Assembly: GCA_913040875.1 (NCBI GenBank)
Contig: CAJWHX010000036.1
Span: 1 to 15,050 of the forward strand
From: an uncultured Pseudomonadota bacterium
Lineage (GTDB): Bacteria > Myxococcota > UBA796
Length of the DNA stretch: 15,050 nucleotides
Reading direction: 5' to 3'
Below the pieces are notes generated by a model. That model was not told the origin of the DNA and did not search any database. It worked only from the letters and a program-made list of their open reading frames with translations. The position numbers were made by a program, and so were the translations under genes. Shown here one piece after another: positions 1-7,251 of this stretch. Position 1 is the first letter of the stretch, and every line of letters begins with the position of its first letter.

Positions 1-1
1 A

Positions 2-3000
2 AAATCATTTACATACCATCGTCAAACCCTTGAGAATCCCGATCAGAGAATTGAACTCTATACGACTCCAGGATCGAGTGATTGGCACAAGTGTGTTGAA
101 GGTGAACCCATCCCTTCAACGGCAACCAACATCGACATGACAGACATTTATGAGCCCAAAAATGAACTCAAACAGCTTCTTGCCAAAAGGTCTGTCAATG
201 CATTGAGAATCGATTTTCACCATAGCGACTTGACTGACAAACTGTCAGAGTGGGAAGAATTGACCTATTACTACAATCCAACGGTTAGTGAGATTAACGA
301 CTTCCCCTCTTCGGTGTGGAGCCTCAGTCTTACACATGAGCAAATCGAAATTCTAGGGGAAGACCCAAATCGATTCGAGATTCTAACCAACATCTACATC
401 GAGCCTCAATATAGCAACAAACGAACAATTGATTTGACACCCTTAACCGCCTTTGAACTGGAAAACTTAGATGTGTCGGACCATCGATTGAGTTTCGTCA
501 ATGATGTTTTACCCGAAGGGCTAACGGCTATCTATTTATCAAAAGAGATGTTTCTCAAGTTCCAAAACAAACTGCCTAAGAGTTTGAAGTATCTTTCGCT
601 ACGGGGATATCAACTCACTGAGATACCCGAATGTATATTCAATCTCCCCAACCTGATCGGTCTGGATCTAAGTGGAAACAATCTGAAGGCTCTTCCAGAT
701 AAGTTGTTCTCACTGACACAATTGCAACGACTTGATCTGTCCGGAAATGATCTGGATAACCCTTCACAGGTTGAACGGCTCGCTAACCTTATTCTGTTGG
801 AACATCTCTCATTGAACTTGATAGGGTTGAGAAGCCTTCCCGATCTGTCATCGCTCAAAAAATTGGACTACTTCTCAGCATTTGGCAATCATTTGACGCA
901 CGTCTCCGACAGTCGTTTGCATAGGGATCTCGAATACTGTTACGTCGATTTGGCTCACAATGACATCGAAGATATATCAGGAACCTTCGCTGGCGTATGT
1001 ACTATCGATCTCAGTTTTAATCATCTTGCAGACGCGTCTAGAATTAAAGGTCCTGAAATCTATTTGCAACACAATCCACCTATGAACAAATTACCAACTT
1101 GTGAGAGTTGGTTGTGGCTAGATCGAGATCAAGTGATCACTTTATCTTCTCAATTCGCGACAATACATATGCAAACACTCAATCTATCTGGTGCCGGTCG
1201 CTATGAAATCTATGAAGAAACCATTGCACGGATTCAAAACAGTGGAACATTCACTGATCTTTCGGAAAAAGATCTACCCTCTTTGGCACACTGCAAACAG
1301 TTGGATGAACTCTTCCTGACAAACAATGCCTTTACGCAAATCCCCACCTTGCCTTCGTCAGTATCTTGGGTAAGCATGGAACACAATCGGTTGGGTAATG
1401 AGAAAGGTGTGATCAAACTACATTCAGAAGCCCCACTTGTAAATCTATGGATGCTAAATCTAGCACACAATCCTGCGCTCAAAGATATCCAAACCACCTA
1501 CCCTTTAAACGCATTAAGTGTGTTTGACATCAGCAACTGTTCTTTTGACGACATCCCAGACATTTTAGGAGAGACAGAGGAATTGAAATTGGTTTCAATC
1601 GATGGCAACCCGTTCAAAAGCCTGTCCAACATTGAAAAACTGCCTCGCTCGCTCATTGAAAAACTTCGAGTGAACCTCTTCGAGAGACTGTTTCCCGAGC
1701 AATATGAAGTCAATTACGAAGGGGCAAATCCAAATCACCATTGCCTGATCACCGAACGAGATGACCTTCCTTTTGAGGTTCGTGAGCACTACGTACTCAA
1801 TGAACTAAATGGAAGCCCTGGTCACTCACGAGAACTGGCAACCTTTGAATTCTTGGGAGTGCTGTATAAAGTGACCAAATACATCCATTACCAATGGGAG
1901 GAACAGTACAGTGTTGAGCATACAATAGAACCAATCGATGCTTTTACAGTGGATCAAGTTAAAAACTGGTTCTGCAGACATTATGAAGAAATGGTCAACG
2001 ATGATCTCGTCTCATATTTCAATCCACTGACATTGGTACGGCATTTAAAACAACTCGTTCCAACTCCTTCACAAGAATATTATTTCGACGATGTCGATAC
2101 GGCAGACATTTGCAACAACATTGAAAGTCTCAAAGGACAGTTTGTCGCATGGAGTGCAAACGTTTCCAGTGATTTTCATCTCAAACGAGACAACAAGCAC
2201 TTCCTAAATGAAACGGTTTGTACCAATGCCAACCTAAATAATATGGCCCTGCAGAACATTCAATTTTCAGGAGTCAACTTCTGCGGCGCCTCCTTACAAA
2301 ACACAGATTTTACAGACAGTATGCTCCATGCCTGTAATCTTTGTGGGGCAGATCTTACAGAAAGCAATCTTAGAATTGATCAACTTGGGGACAGCAAAAT
2401 CGATGGCTACTGGGCGTCTTCACGACGCAACTTCTCTCTATATGACAAACACACAACGTGGCCCGCGGAATTTGATCCAACAGAATCTCCAAATCTCGTG
2501 GAGATCAACATGCCATTCTATCGAGTTGTAAGAGCACGATACATGAGCAACCTTCGTAAAGGGTCATGGAAATGGACCTTAAGCGATTTTGATGCAGTAT
2601 TGAAACCATTTGGCATCCGTTTGAACCACAACGATAAAACCACCATCCCGAAGCCCTTCATGGCTTCATTTGAAGAAATTATGGGACATTTCGTTTCACC
2701 GACCCCTGCTCTAAAGTCACTGTTTTCAACTGGGGAGTGTGATCATATCGAGAATCCAACATTTGATTTAAAACCCATCCGTGAACGATTTGAGGATGAA
2801 GAAATGGATCAGGAATATCACGGGTTTTGGCGCAACGAACGCTCTACTGAGCATATGTTGTGGATGTTTCAAGATGGTGTCCTAATTGAAAACAGCTTCC
2901 ATGCAGATGATTGGGATGCAGCAGAACCCAACACATCCACTGTGGATCTCTTGGAGTTTAAAGAAGAACAAACTTGGGTGGTACTAACCAATCATCTTTC

Positions 3001-3337
3001 TCACTGGAACTACGCCGATGAAAACTTTGATCTGATTGGTACCTTTGAATACACCTTCTTTGACAACAAAGAGGATGCCTATGCAGAATGGTTGAGAATA
3101 GATCAAGACCATTTGCTGGCTCAAAAGAAGCACAACATCTCTCTTTTGCAAAAGTGGTCCAATTTGCTATCTGCAGACGATTGGAACAGATACTTCCGAA
3201 CTGTCTTTGGAATCAATTCACCAATGTGGTTGAAATTGTTTCAAGAACCCGAACGATTTGAAGCACTGTGTACAGACTTCGGAACATATTGTGATGAGGT
3301 CATCGCACAGTGGAAAGAATCTGAGAGTGCAGAGTGA
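2..3337 (+). CDS. Large leucine-rich-repeat and pentapeptide-repeat protein, 5' end outside window
   Basis: Function unknown; probably a scaffold or recognition protein. Numbering from the Met at 137: canonical bacterial LRRs (pattern LxxLxLSxNxLxxLP, e.g. LIGLDLSGNNLKALP) at about 148-255, more degenerate LRRs at about 380-510, a non-repeat segment to about 680, then about ten pentapeptide repeats (A(D/N)Lxx type, e.g. CGADLTESNL) at about 691-745, and a 300-residue C-terminal region rich in Trp and acidic residues that I do not recognise. No signal peptide or membrane helix is visible, so it is probably cytoplasmic. The first ATG is at 137, but the same frame has no stop from base 2, the 45 upstream codons read like protein, and no GGAG-like site precedes 137. 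I therefore treat it as 5'-partial; at least 1066 residues are certain. Its TGA overlaps the GTG of the next gene, suggesting translational coupling. Confidence 0.8.
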   Translation, partial: KSFTYHRQTLENPDQRIELYTTPGSSDWHKCVEGEPIPSTATNIDMTDIYEPKNELKQLLAKRSVNALRIDFHHSDLTDKLSEWEELTYYYNPTVSEINDFPSSVWSLSLTHEQIEILGEDPNRFEILTNIYIEPQYSNKRTIDLTPLTAFELENLDVSDHRLSFVNDVLPEGLTAIYLSKEMFLKFQNKLPKSLKYLSLRGYQLTEIPECIFNLPNLIGLDLSGNNLKALPDKLFSLTQLQRLDLSGNDLDNPSQVERLANLILLEHLSLNLIGLRSLPDLSSLKKLDYFSAFGNHLTHVSDSRLHRDLEYCYVDLAHNDIEDISGTFAGVCTIDLSFNHLADASRIKGPEIYLQHNPPMNKLPTCESWLWLDRDQVITLSSQFATIHMQTLNLSGAGRYEIYEETIARIQNSGTFTDLSEKDLPSLAHCKQLDELFLTNNAFTQIPTLPSSVSWVSMEHNRLGNEKGVIKLHSEAPLVNLWMLNLAHNPALKDIQTTYPLNALSVFDISNCSFDDIPDILGETEELKLVSIDGNPFKSLSNIEKLPRSLIEKLRVNLFERLFPEQYEVNYEGANPNHHCLITERDDLPFEVREHYVLNELNGSPGHSRELATFEFLGVLYKVTKYIHYQWEEQYSVEHTIEPIDAFTVDQVKNWFCRHYEEMVNDDLVSYFNPLTLVRHLKQLVPTPSQEYYFDDVDTADICNNIESLKGQFVAWSANVSSDFHLKRDNKHFLNETVCTNANLNNMALQNIQFSGVNFCGASLQNTDFTDSMLHACNLCGADLTESNLRIDQLGDSKIDGYWASSRRNFSLYDKHTTWPAEFDPTESPNLVEINMPFYRVVRARYMSNLRKGSWKWTLSDFDAVLKPFGIRLNHNDKTTIPKPFMASFEEIMGHFVSPTPALKSLFSTGECDHIENPTFDLKPIRERFEDEEMDQEYHGFWRNERSTEHMLWMFQDGVLIENSFHADDWDAAEPNTSTVDLLEFKEEQTWVVLTNHLSHWNYADENFDLIGTFEYTFFDNKEDAYAEWLRIDQDHLLAQKKHNISLLQKWSNLLSADDWNRYFRTVFGINSPMWLKLFQEPERFEALCTDFGTYCDEVIAQWKESESAE

Positions 3338-4149
3338 TTTCAAGTCTCGTCTATGATGTCCACAATCGTACAACTTTACCGAACTCTATTCAGTGTACAA
3401 CGGCAATGTTTCCTGGAGTTCCCTTCTCTGACGCCATCGATAGAATTGCGTCTAAGATTGAAGAACGACCAGAATTGTCGATGGATTGGATTCAATTGTG
3501 CCCGCAGTCTTATGGCGTGGTAGATGAAGGACTCATCACAGACCTCAAACGCCAATATCCAAGCACCAAGTTTCAATTGCATTCCAATGTCCGACTGGAA
3601 TGCGGGAAATCACCGGTGCACGGATCTTCACACGGAGAGTGGGTCAATGAATACCTCGAAACTTTTGAGCGTCTGACTCTTCTGAGTGGGTGCGGGATTT
3701 ACTCGTTGCACAGTGGGTATGCAGACGAGATGTCCTTACAAGAGATGTTTGAGAATGTGCGTCAGTGGAATAAACAATACGACATCATCATTGCGGTTGA
3801 AGGTCTTTATCCAGAACGACGAAGACAGGCCCTCATTAGTACGTGGGCAGAATACGAAGCACTTCTACATGCAGATATCCCCTATGCCATCGATTTATCA
3901 CATCTACACATCGTAGCCACCACGGAGCGCAAACGTCCTCTACAACTCGTGCGAGACTTGTTACGCTCTCAACACTGCCGAGAGATTCACCTATCTGCCA
4001 ACAATGGACGAGTCGATGCCCATAGACCTTGGTCTGAGAGCAACAGCGAATGGTGGTGGGGGGTTATCGATGCCCGCCATGATGAGTGCGTCGTCTTTTG
4101 TGAGGAGAACCTCCAGACGCGACGCAACCATCTAGGTAGACATATCTGA
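3334..4149 (+). CDS. Xylose isomerase-like / endonuclease IV-like TIM-barrel metalloprotein
   Basis: 271 residues. The sequence carries, in order and with near-identical spacing, the metal-ligand set of the endonuclease IV / sugar isomerase TIM-barrel superfamily: H83 (QLHSN), H126 (SLHSGY), E156 (VEGLY), D187 and H190 (DLSH), H219 (EIHLS), D228 and H230 (VDAH), and E257 or E258 near the C-terminus. This predicts a two- or three-metal site. Members of this fold include AP endonucleases, sugar isomerases/epimerases and the DUF692-type iron oxidases that modify peptides; the DxxH motif fits the first groups better than the DxNN of classical DUF692. The substrate cannot be inferred. It starts with GTG in a GTGA overlap with the LRR gene, with GAGAG six bases upstream; M25 is an alternative start. 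The gene pair is probably co-transcribed. Its last 18 bases overlap the end of the convergent small membrane gene. Confidence 0.75.
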   Translation: MISSLVYDVHNRTTLPNSIQCTTAMFPGVPFSDAIDRIASKIEERPELSMDWIQLCPQSYGVVDEGLITDLKRQYPSTKFQLHSNVRLECGKSPVHGSSHGEWVNEYLETFERLTLLSGCGIYSLHSGYADEMSLQEMFENVRQWNKQYDIIIAVEGLYPERRRQALISTWAEYEALLHADIPYAIDLSHLHIVATTERKRPLQLVRDLLRSQHCREIHLSANNGRVDAHRPWSESNSEWWWGVIDARHDECVVFCEENLQTRRNHLGRHI

Positions 4150-4416
4150 GTCGACAACCGATGAATGTGAAAACATCCCGCCTTTCCAAGAACGAACATC
4201 GCCGTCTTGATTGGAACAAGACACTTCCGTCTTCCACCACTTCGAAGATAGGACATACCCTTCATCCAAAGACTGTTGAATCGCTTCGGAAAACTCCTGC
4301 CACAGTACAATCTGCCACATTCGAATGTATACAGCCCAACTCACGCCCAACAGACACAAGATCATCAGTCCTGTGAGTACACTGTGTACGATCGATTCAT
4401 CGAGCCAATGAATCAC
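4132..4416 (-). CDS. Small single-pass membrane protein of unknown function
   Basis: 94 residues, starting with GTG in a GTGA overlap with the stop of the upstream metallo-hydrolase gene. One strong hydrophobic helix (about residues 13-39, e.g. SVLTGLMILCLLGVSWAVYI) is followed by a polar, soluble tail of about 55 residues containing two Cys-free Trp pairs and a Ser/Asp-rich end. No family is recognised. The GGAG near the GTG lies too close to act as a normal ribosome binding site, so initiation would rely on coupling; an alternative ATG at codon 18 (4365), with AGGA just upstream, would place the helix at the very N-terminus. The tight link suggests it works with, or anchors, the hydrolase, but this is inference. 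It is the only open frame that explains the gap 4150-4412. Confidence 0.55.
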   Translation of the reverse strand: MIHWLDESIVHSVLTGLMILCLLGVSWAVYIRMWQIVLWQEFSEAIQQSLDEGYVLSSKWWKTEVSCSNQDGDVRSWKGGMFSHSSVVDSDMST

Positions 4417-5279
4417 TCCGACAAGTCAATCACTTGCCCCTCCCGAGCCACTCTCACTTTTGTGAAGCGCTCTCCATCTTGTGATGCCCAATAATCTGCC
4501 AATTTGTCCATCGTCTCGTCATTTGCCGTTGGAGAATGGTGGAAGAGCATCAGCTTTTTAACTCCAGCCATATTGGCTAGTTTGACCGCATATTCTGGAT
4601 AAGCGTGACCCCACGTGATCTTTTGAAGATACTCGTTGTATTCAAACATTGTATCCATGATCACCAAGTCTGCGTCCTTCATGATACTGAGCAACCTGCG
4701 CTCTGCTCGAAGTGGTTCTTTATCTCCGCTGAGACCTTCAGTCGGCTTACTCAGTGGTGCTGTGTCGGTCAGATAGGCCACTGCAAAACCATCTGCCTCT
4801 ACGCGATACCCACAAGATCCCCCTGGATGATTGAGGCTAACTGTTTTGATGGTGTATGGATCCCGATGCAGATTCTGACCCACTCGAACCCCGTGGAATC
4901 GAACCTCTGCAGCCAAATCTCGGATCCGAACTGGATGATAGAGACCATTCAAATAGCGACTTAGCTTGTTTTGAGCATCCACAGCACTGTATGCTGGAAC
5001 GTTTACGCGAACAGTGTTTCCTGGAATGTAAAGAGGGGCAAAGAATGGAAATCCAAAGAGGTGATCCATGTGAAAATGCGTAAAGAGAACTTCCACATTG
5101 TTGTGTCCTTGTTGCAGTACATCTACACCAGCCGGTCTAGCACCCGTTCCGCAGTCTAAGATCAGCGGCGTCCCTTCCTTTGACTGAATTCGAATGCAAG
5201 ACGAATTGCCACCATACTTGGTGATGTCTGCACCAGATATGGGAATCGACCCTCGAACACCGTAGAACTGAACTTGCAT
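4413..5279 (-). CDS. MBL-fold metallo-hydrolase
   Basis: 288 residues, soluble. The N-terminus reads FYGVRGSIPISG, then KYGGNSSC, the usual opening of a widespread bacterial MBL-fold group related to PhnP and RNase Z-type hydrolases. The dinuclear zinc site is complete: THFHMDH (H68, H70, D72, H73), H151, D172 in YLTDT, and H247 or H248 in LFHHSP; D209 and H225 (WGHAYPEY) are also conserved-looking. The fold acts on phosphodiester or thioester substrates in many families; the substrate here is unknown. The longest frame begins at a TTG at 5297, but the ATG at 5279 has GGGGAG seven bases upstream and opens directly into the conserved strand, so I use 5279. It is first in a two-gene operon with the small membrane protein. 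Confidence 0.85.
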   Translation of the reverse strand: MQVQFYGVRGSIPISGADITKYGGNSSCIRIQSKEGTPLILDCGTGARPAGVDVLQQGHNNVEVLFTHFHMDHLFGFPFFAPLYIPGNTVRVNVPAYSAVDAQNKLSRYLNGLYHPVRIRDLAAEVRFHGVRVGQNLHRDPYTIKTVSLNHPGGSCGYRVEADGFAVAYLTDTAPLSKPTEGLSGDKEPLRAERRLLSIMKDADLVIMDTMFEYNEYLQKITWGHAYPEYAVKLANMAGVKKLMLFHHSPTANDETMDKLADYWASQDGERFTKVRVAREGQVIDLSE

Positions 5280-5286
5280 GTACACT

Positions 5287-5306
5287 CTCCCCAACAAATT
5301 GTTGGG
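5287..5306 (-). promoter_or_regulatory. Palindrome overlapping the ribosome binding site of the MBL-fold gene
   Basis: A perfect inverted repeat with 8-base arms (CCCAACAA / TTGTTGGG, one central base) spans 5290-5306. Its proximal arm shares three bases with the GGGGAG ribosome binding site at 5287-5292. In RNA a six-pair stem with a five-base loop could partly hide the site. As DNA it sits roughly 16-32 bases downstream of the predicted transcription start and could bind a dimeric repressor. Either role is inference. Confidence 0.5.
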
Positions 5307-5328
5307 ATACTATTTGACTACTCTATTT

Positions 5329-5358
5329 ATTATAACCGACTCCCTTGACATGTCACAA
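5329..5358 (-). promoter_or_regulatory. Predicted sigma-70-type promoter of the MBL-fold gene
   Basis: On the minus strand a consensus TATAAT (5329-5334) follows TTGTGA (5353-5358, four of six matches to TTGACA) with an 18-base spacer. The transcript would start near 5322. A perfect 10-base palindrome, TGACATGTCA (5346-5355), lies across the spacer and the edge of the -35 hexamer, where a repressor would block polymerase. Confidence 0.55.
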
Positions 5359-5387
5359 TATGAGAAGTCGTCAAAAATCGTCACAAC

Positions 5388-5858
5388 TTAAAAATAGTAC
5401 CGAAATCCCAGCTGTCCGTCGACACCCCATGAAAATGAAATGGACGAACCCAACACATAAACTGTTGGAGCAGTTTCTACGTACACCTCGACAGGTAAAC
5501 CATCAGTGGTCAACAAAATCCCCATCACTCCCCGTAGACCAATATACGTATTGGTCTGCTGAGCCACCTGACTAGACGCTGCAACCCCTCCTCCCAAATA
5601 AACGGGAAGAGAATAACCATCGATCGGATCATTTAAACTGGGTAGGTGGTATACCACATCTAGACTCAAACCCACATCTCCAATCTGACCCAAATCTCCA
5701 CCAAAGGAAAACTGCGTTGCCAAATCGTTGGCGAGATAAATCTTGCCAGTGATGCCAGATGGTGCACCAATGCAGGCACCAAAGCCAATCGACCCAGCAG
5801 AATTGGGATTTGCAGAAGCGAACTGAAGACCTAACAACAATAAAGGAATCATACCCAT
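5388..5858 (-). CDS. Small outer-membrane beta-barrel protein, DUF3996-like
   Basis: 156 residues. A short signal peptide (MGMIPLLLLGLQFASA, cleavage probably after ASA) is followed by alternating amphipathic strands rich in Gly, Tyr and Val, and the chain ends in FRYYF, the C-terminal aromatic signature of proteins inserted by the BAM machinery. The opening GFGACIGAPSGITGKIYL, the LPVYLGGG segment and the final GFRYYF resemble DUF3996-type small barrel proteins as I remember them. Function unknown; probably an 8-strand barrel. The ATG at 5858 is the first possible start (an in-frame stop lies two codons upstream), with a weak GGA six bases before. It lies 62 bases downstream of the RdgC-like pair and may be read through from it. 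Confidence 0.75.
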   Translation of the reverse strand: MGMIPLLLLGLQFASANPNSAGSIGFGACIGAPSGITGKIYLANDLATQFSFGGDLGQIGDVGLSLDVVYHLPSLNDPIDGYSLPVYLGGGVAASSQVAQQTNTYIGLRGVMGILLTTDGLPVEVYVETAPTVYVLGSSISFSWGVDGQLGFRYYF

Positions 5859-5920
5859 ACTTTATCCAATTGTGAATCGGAATCCCAATTTTCGATGGAT
5901 GTCTCCATCTCCAATCAGTA

Positions 5921-6469
5921 TCAAAGGTCTTCGTGGACCCATTTACGCATCTCTTGCAGCGTTGTGTGGTACCAATCATCTGAGGCTCTCTCGGCAACAA
6001 AAGATCGAAACAACTCTTGTAAAATCCGAACAATGTCCTCATACTCTTGCATACGGAGAAGGAGAAATGCTTCCTTGGTATCTCCATCTTCAATGACAAT
6101 TGTCGGCTCATCAGCGTCTTCGTTCACCTGCTTCAAAGAAGAGATGTCGCACAGGTCTCCTTTTAAAGTGAGCATGTAACTATTTCCGGGCAAACGCAAC
6201 AGCAACTTCACCTCACTGATGACCTTGCCACTGATGAGTGCCGCTTTGGTCTCGGCAGACCCAGCTGCTTCCGATCCAGTAATGACCGTCCGAGCCTTGT
6301 CTTCACCATCGCCAGTAAAACTCAGTCTATCTTGAAGACATATCTCAACAGGACCAATACCTTCTACATCAAAATGCTTGTCCTCCACTTCTGATTGATA
6401 GAGCAACCAAGCGTAGAACTCAGGGGCAATGTGTGGATAAATTTCATCTCGCAAATCCGTTTCGGGCAT
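5921..6469 (-). CDS. RdgC-associated protein, probable second half of a split RdgC-like protein
   Basis: 182 residues, acidic and soluble. It starts at an ATG with AGGAGA seven bases upstream, 38 bases after the stop of the RdgC-like gene. Segments such as IAPEFYAWLLYQSE, GPVEICLQDRLSF and SGKVISEVKLLLRL match my memory of a conserved protein or C-terminal domain that accompanies short RdgC-like proteins in deltaproteobacteria and relatives; this recognition is from memory and moderately sure. The C-terminus (about 135-180) is helical and charged. Together with its neighbour it would make a chain of ordinary RdgC-plus length. Role inferred as DNA-binding or recombination-associated, by context. 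Confidence 0.6.
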   Translation of the reverse strand: MPETDLRDEIYPHIAPEFYAWLLYQSEVEDKHFDVEGIGPVEICLQDRLSFTGDGEDKARTVITGSEAAGSAETKAALISGKVISEVKLLLRLPGNSYMLTLKGDLCDISSLKQVNEDADEPTIVIEDGDTKEAFLLLRMQEYEDIVRILQELFRSFVAERASDDWYHTTLQEMRKWVHEDL

Positions 6470-6507
6470 GACGCTTCTCCTAAATTTCGATTGAACTGGG
6501 GCTAGAT

Positions 6508-7140
6508 CTATACTTTAAGTGCATGGGCTTTGAATCCAGAGACCCCGCACTTGGTCATCGTTTCTAAACTTGGATCATCAACATTCAGGAACATCAGTGG
6601 GGTTTGAACCCGCAATCCAAGTCCAAAGGTTGCAAAAAAGTGATCACAAAACTTTTCATTGAATGCATCTGATAGATTCAGCAAGATCAGGTACTGCTGT
6701 TCGATGTTCCAGCAAAACTCCACCACTTTGATCTTGGGAAGGGTTTTGGCGTAGAGTTCAGCGCTGAGCACATCTCGAATATCGTCTTTGTCTCTTTTTG
6801 GAATGCGATCTTTGTGGTTTGTAGTCAGCCACTCTTGCACACGCATTTCGAATAGAGCGCGAAATAGATTGCTGGGCAACGCTTTCTTATCCACTCGAAA
6901 CTGTCCAAAAATATAGGGATCTAAATACCATTTGTCCATTCGAGAGAAATCCGCATCAAGTAGCGAGTCGGCTGTCACCCACCCAATTTGTTCTTCTGTG
7001 CGTTGATTGTTTTCTGCATTCTCAAAAGCGTGCATCTGAAACTGGTTCTGGATTTGAGTCAACCAATCGGATTCTGATTGGTCTGGTTTGCCGTCAATGC
7101 TGTATCGACGCATGGTGCGGGCACCTTTGATCAACTTCAT
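6508..7140 (-). CDS. RdgC-family protein (short form)
   Basis: 210 residues. The sequence follows the RdgC N-terminal domain plan: a short strand opening (MKLIKGARTMRRYSI), then EEQIGWVTADSLLDADF (compare the GWV segment of RdgC), a strand pair LDPYIFGQFRVDKKALPS, the LFRALFEMRVQEWL helix, a charged KRDKDDIRD helix, LPK, then EFCWN and LILLNLSDAFNE strands. RdgC of E. coli is about 300 residues and forms a ring around DNA, modulating RecA; this form is about one third shorter, with the remainder possibly supplied by the next gene. The frame can be extended to an ATG at 7155, but the ATG at 7140 has GGAG seven bases upstream and begins MKLIKG, so I prefer it. A TATTAT at 7194-7199 could be a -10 box, but no good -35 is visible. 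Confidence 0.7.
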   Translation of the reverse strand: MKLIKGARTMRRYSIDGKPDQSESDWLTQIQNQFQMHAFENAENNQRTEEQIGWVTADSLLDADFSRMDKWYLDPYIFGQFRVDKKALPSNLFRALFEMRVQEWLTTNHKDRIPKRDKDDIRDVLSAELYAKTLPKIKVVEFCWNIEQQYLILLNLSDAFNEKFCDHFFATFGLGLRVQTPLMFLNVDDPSLETMTKCGVSGFKAHALKV

Positions 7141-7251
7141 GAATTCTCCATTCAATTGGGGCGATATTTTCTCAATGTTTCTGCCTAGAGTGGATAATAC
7201 AGACAGGTCCTTCCGTCCATAGGAAAGATGGAAAATCCCAAATATTGACCG
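7141..7251. other. Intergenic stretch between CPBP gene and RdgC-like gene
   Basis: This 111-base gap holds the ribosome binding site of the RdgC-like gene, a possible weak -10 (TATTAT, 7194-7199, minus strand) and an imperfect CTTTCC/GGAAGG stem with no clean U-tract. No gene is visible. It probably separates two minus-strand transcription units. Confidence 0.4.

Noticed and set aside
3..140. Open plus-strand frame ending in TGA at 138-140, overlapping the ATG at 137, as if an upstream gene were coupled there
   Set aside because: Its translation is rich in Arg, Leu, Ser and Pro with almost no acidic residues, typical of an out-of-frame shadow; the competing frame reads like real protein and continues into the LRR gene.
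3987..4310. 107-codon minus-strand open frame across the end of the TIM-barrel gene
   Set aside because: Overlaps the TIM-barrel gene extensively and has a basic, shadow-like composition; the 4132-4416 frame explains the gap better.
5894..5909. Perfect six-base stem GATGGA/TCCATC with a four-base loop downstream of the RdgC-associated gene
   Set aside because: No U-tract follows on the minus strand (GAAAATT comes next), so it is not a convincing intrinsic terminator; a short stem like this is expected by chance.
5629..6111. 160-codon minus-strand open frame spanning the barrel gene and the RdgC-associated gene
   Set aside because: Very rich in Trp, Cys and Arg, no ribosome binding site, and fully overlaps two better supported genes in another frame.
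7200..7251. Possible terminator after the CPBP gene (CTTTCC/GGAAGG stem)
   Set aside because: The stem needs a wobble pair and is not followed by a run of U; kept only as a remark in the intergenic entry.
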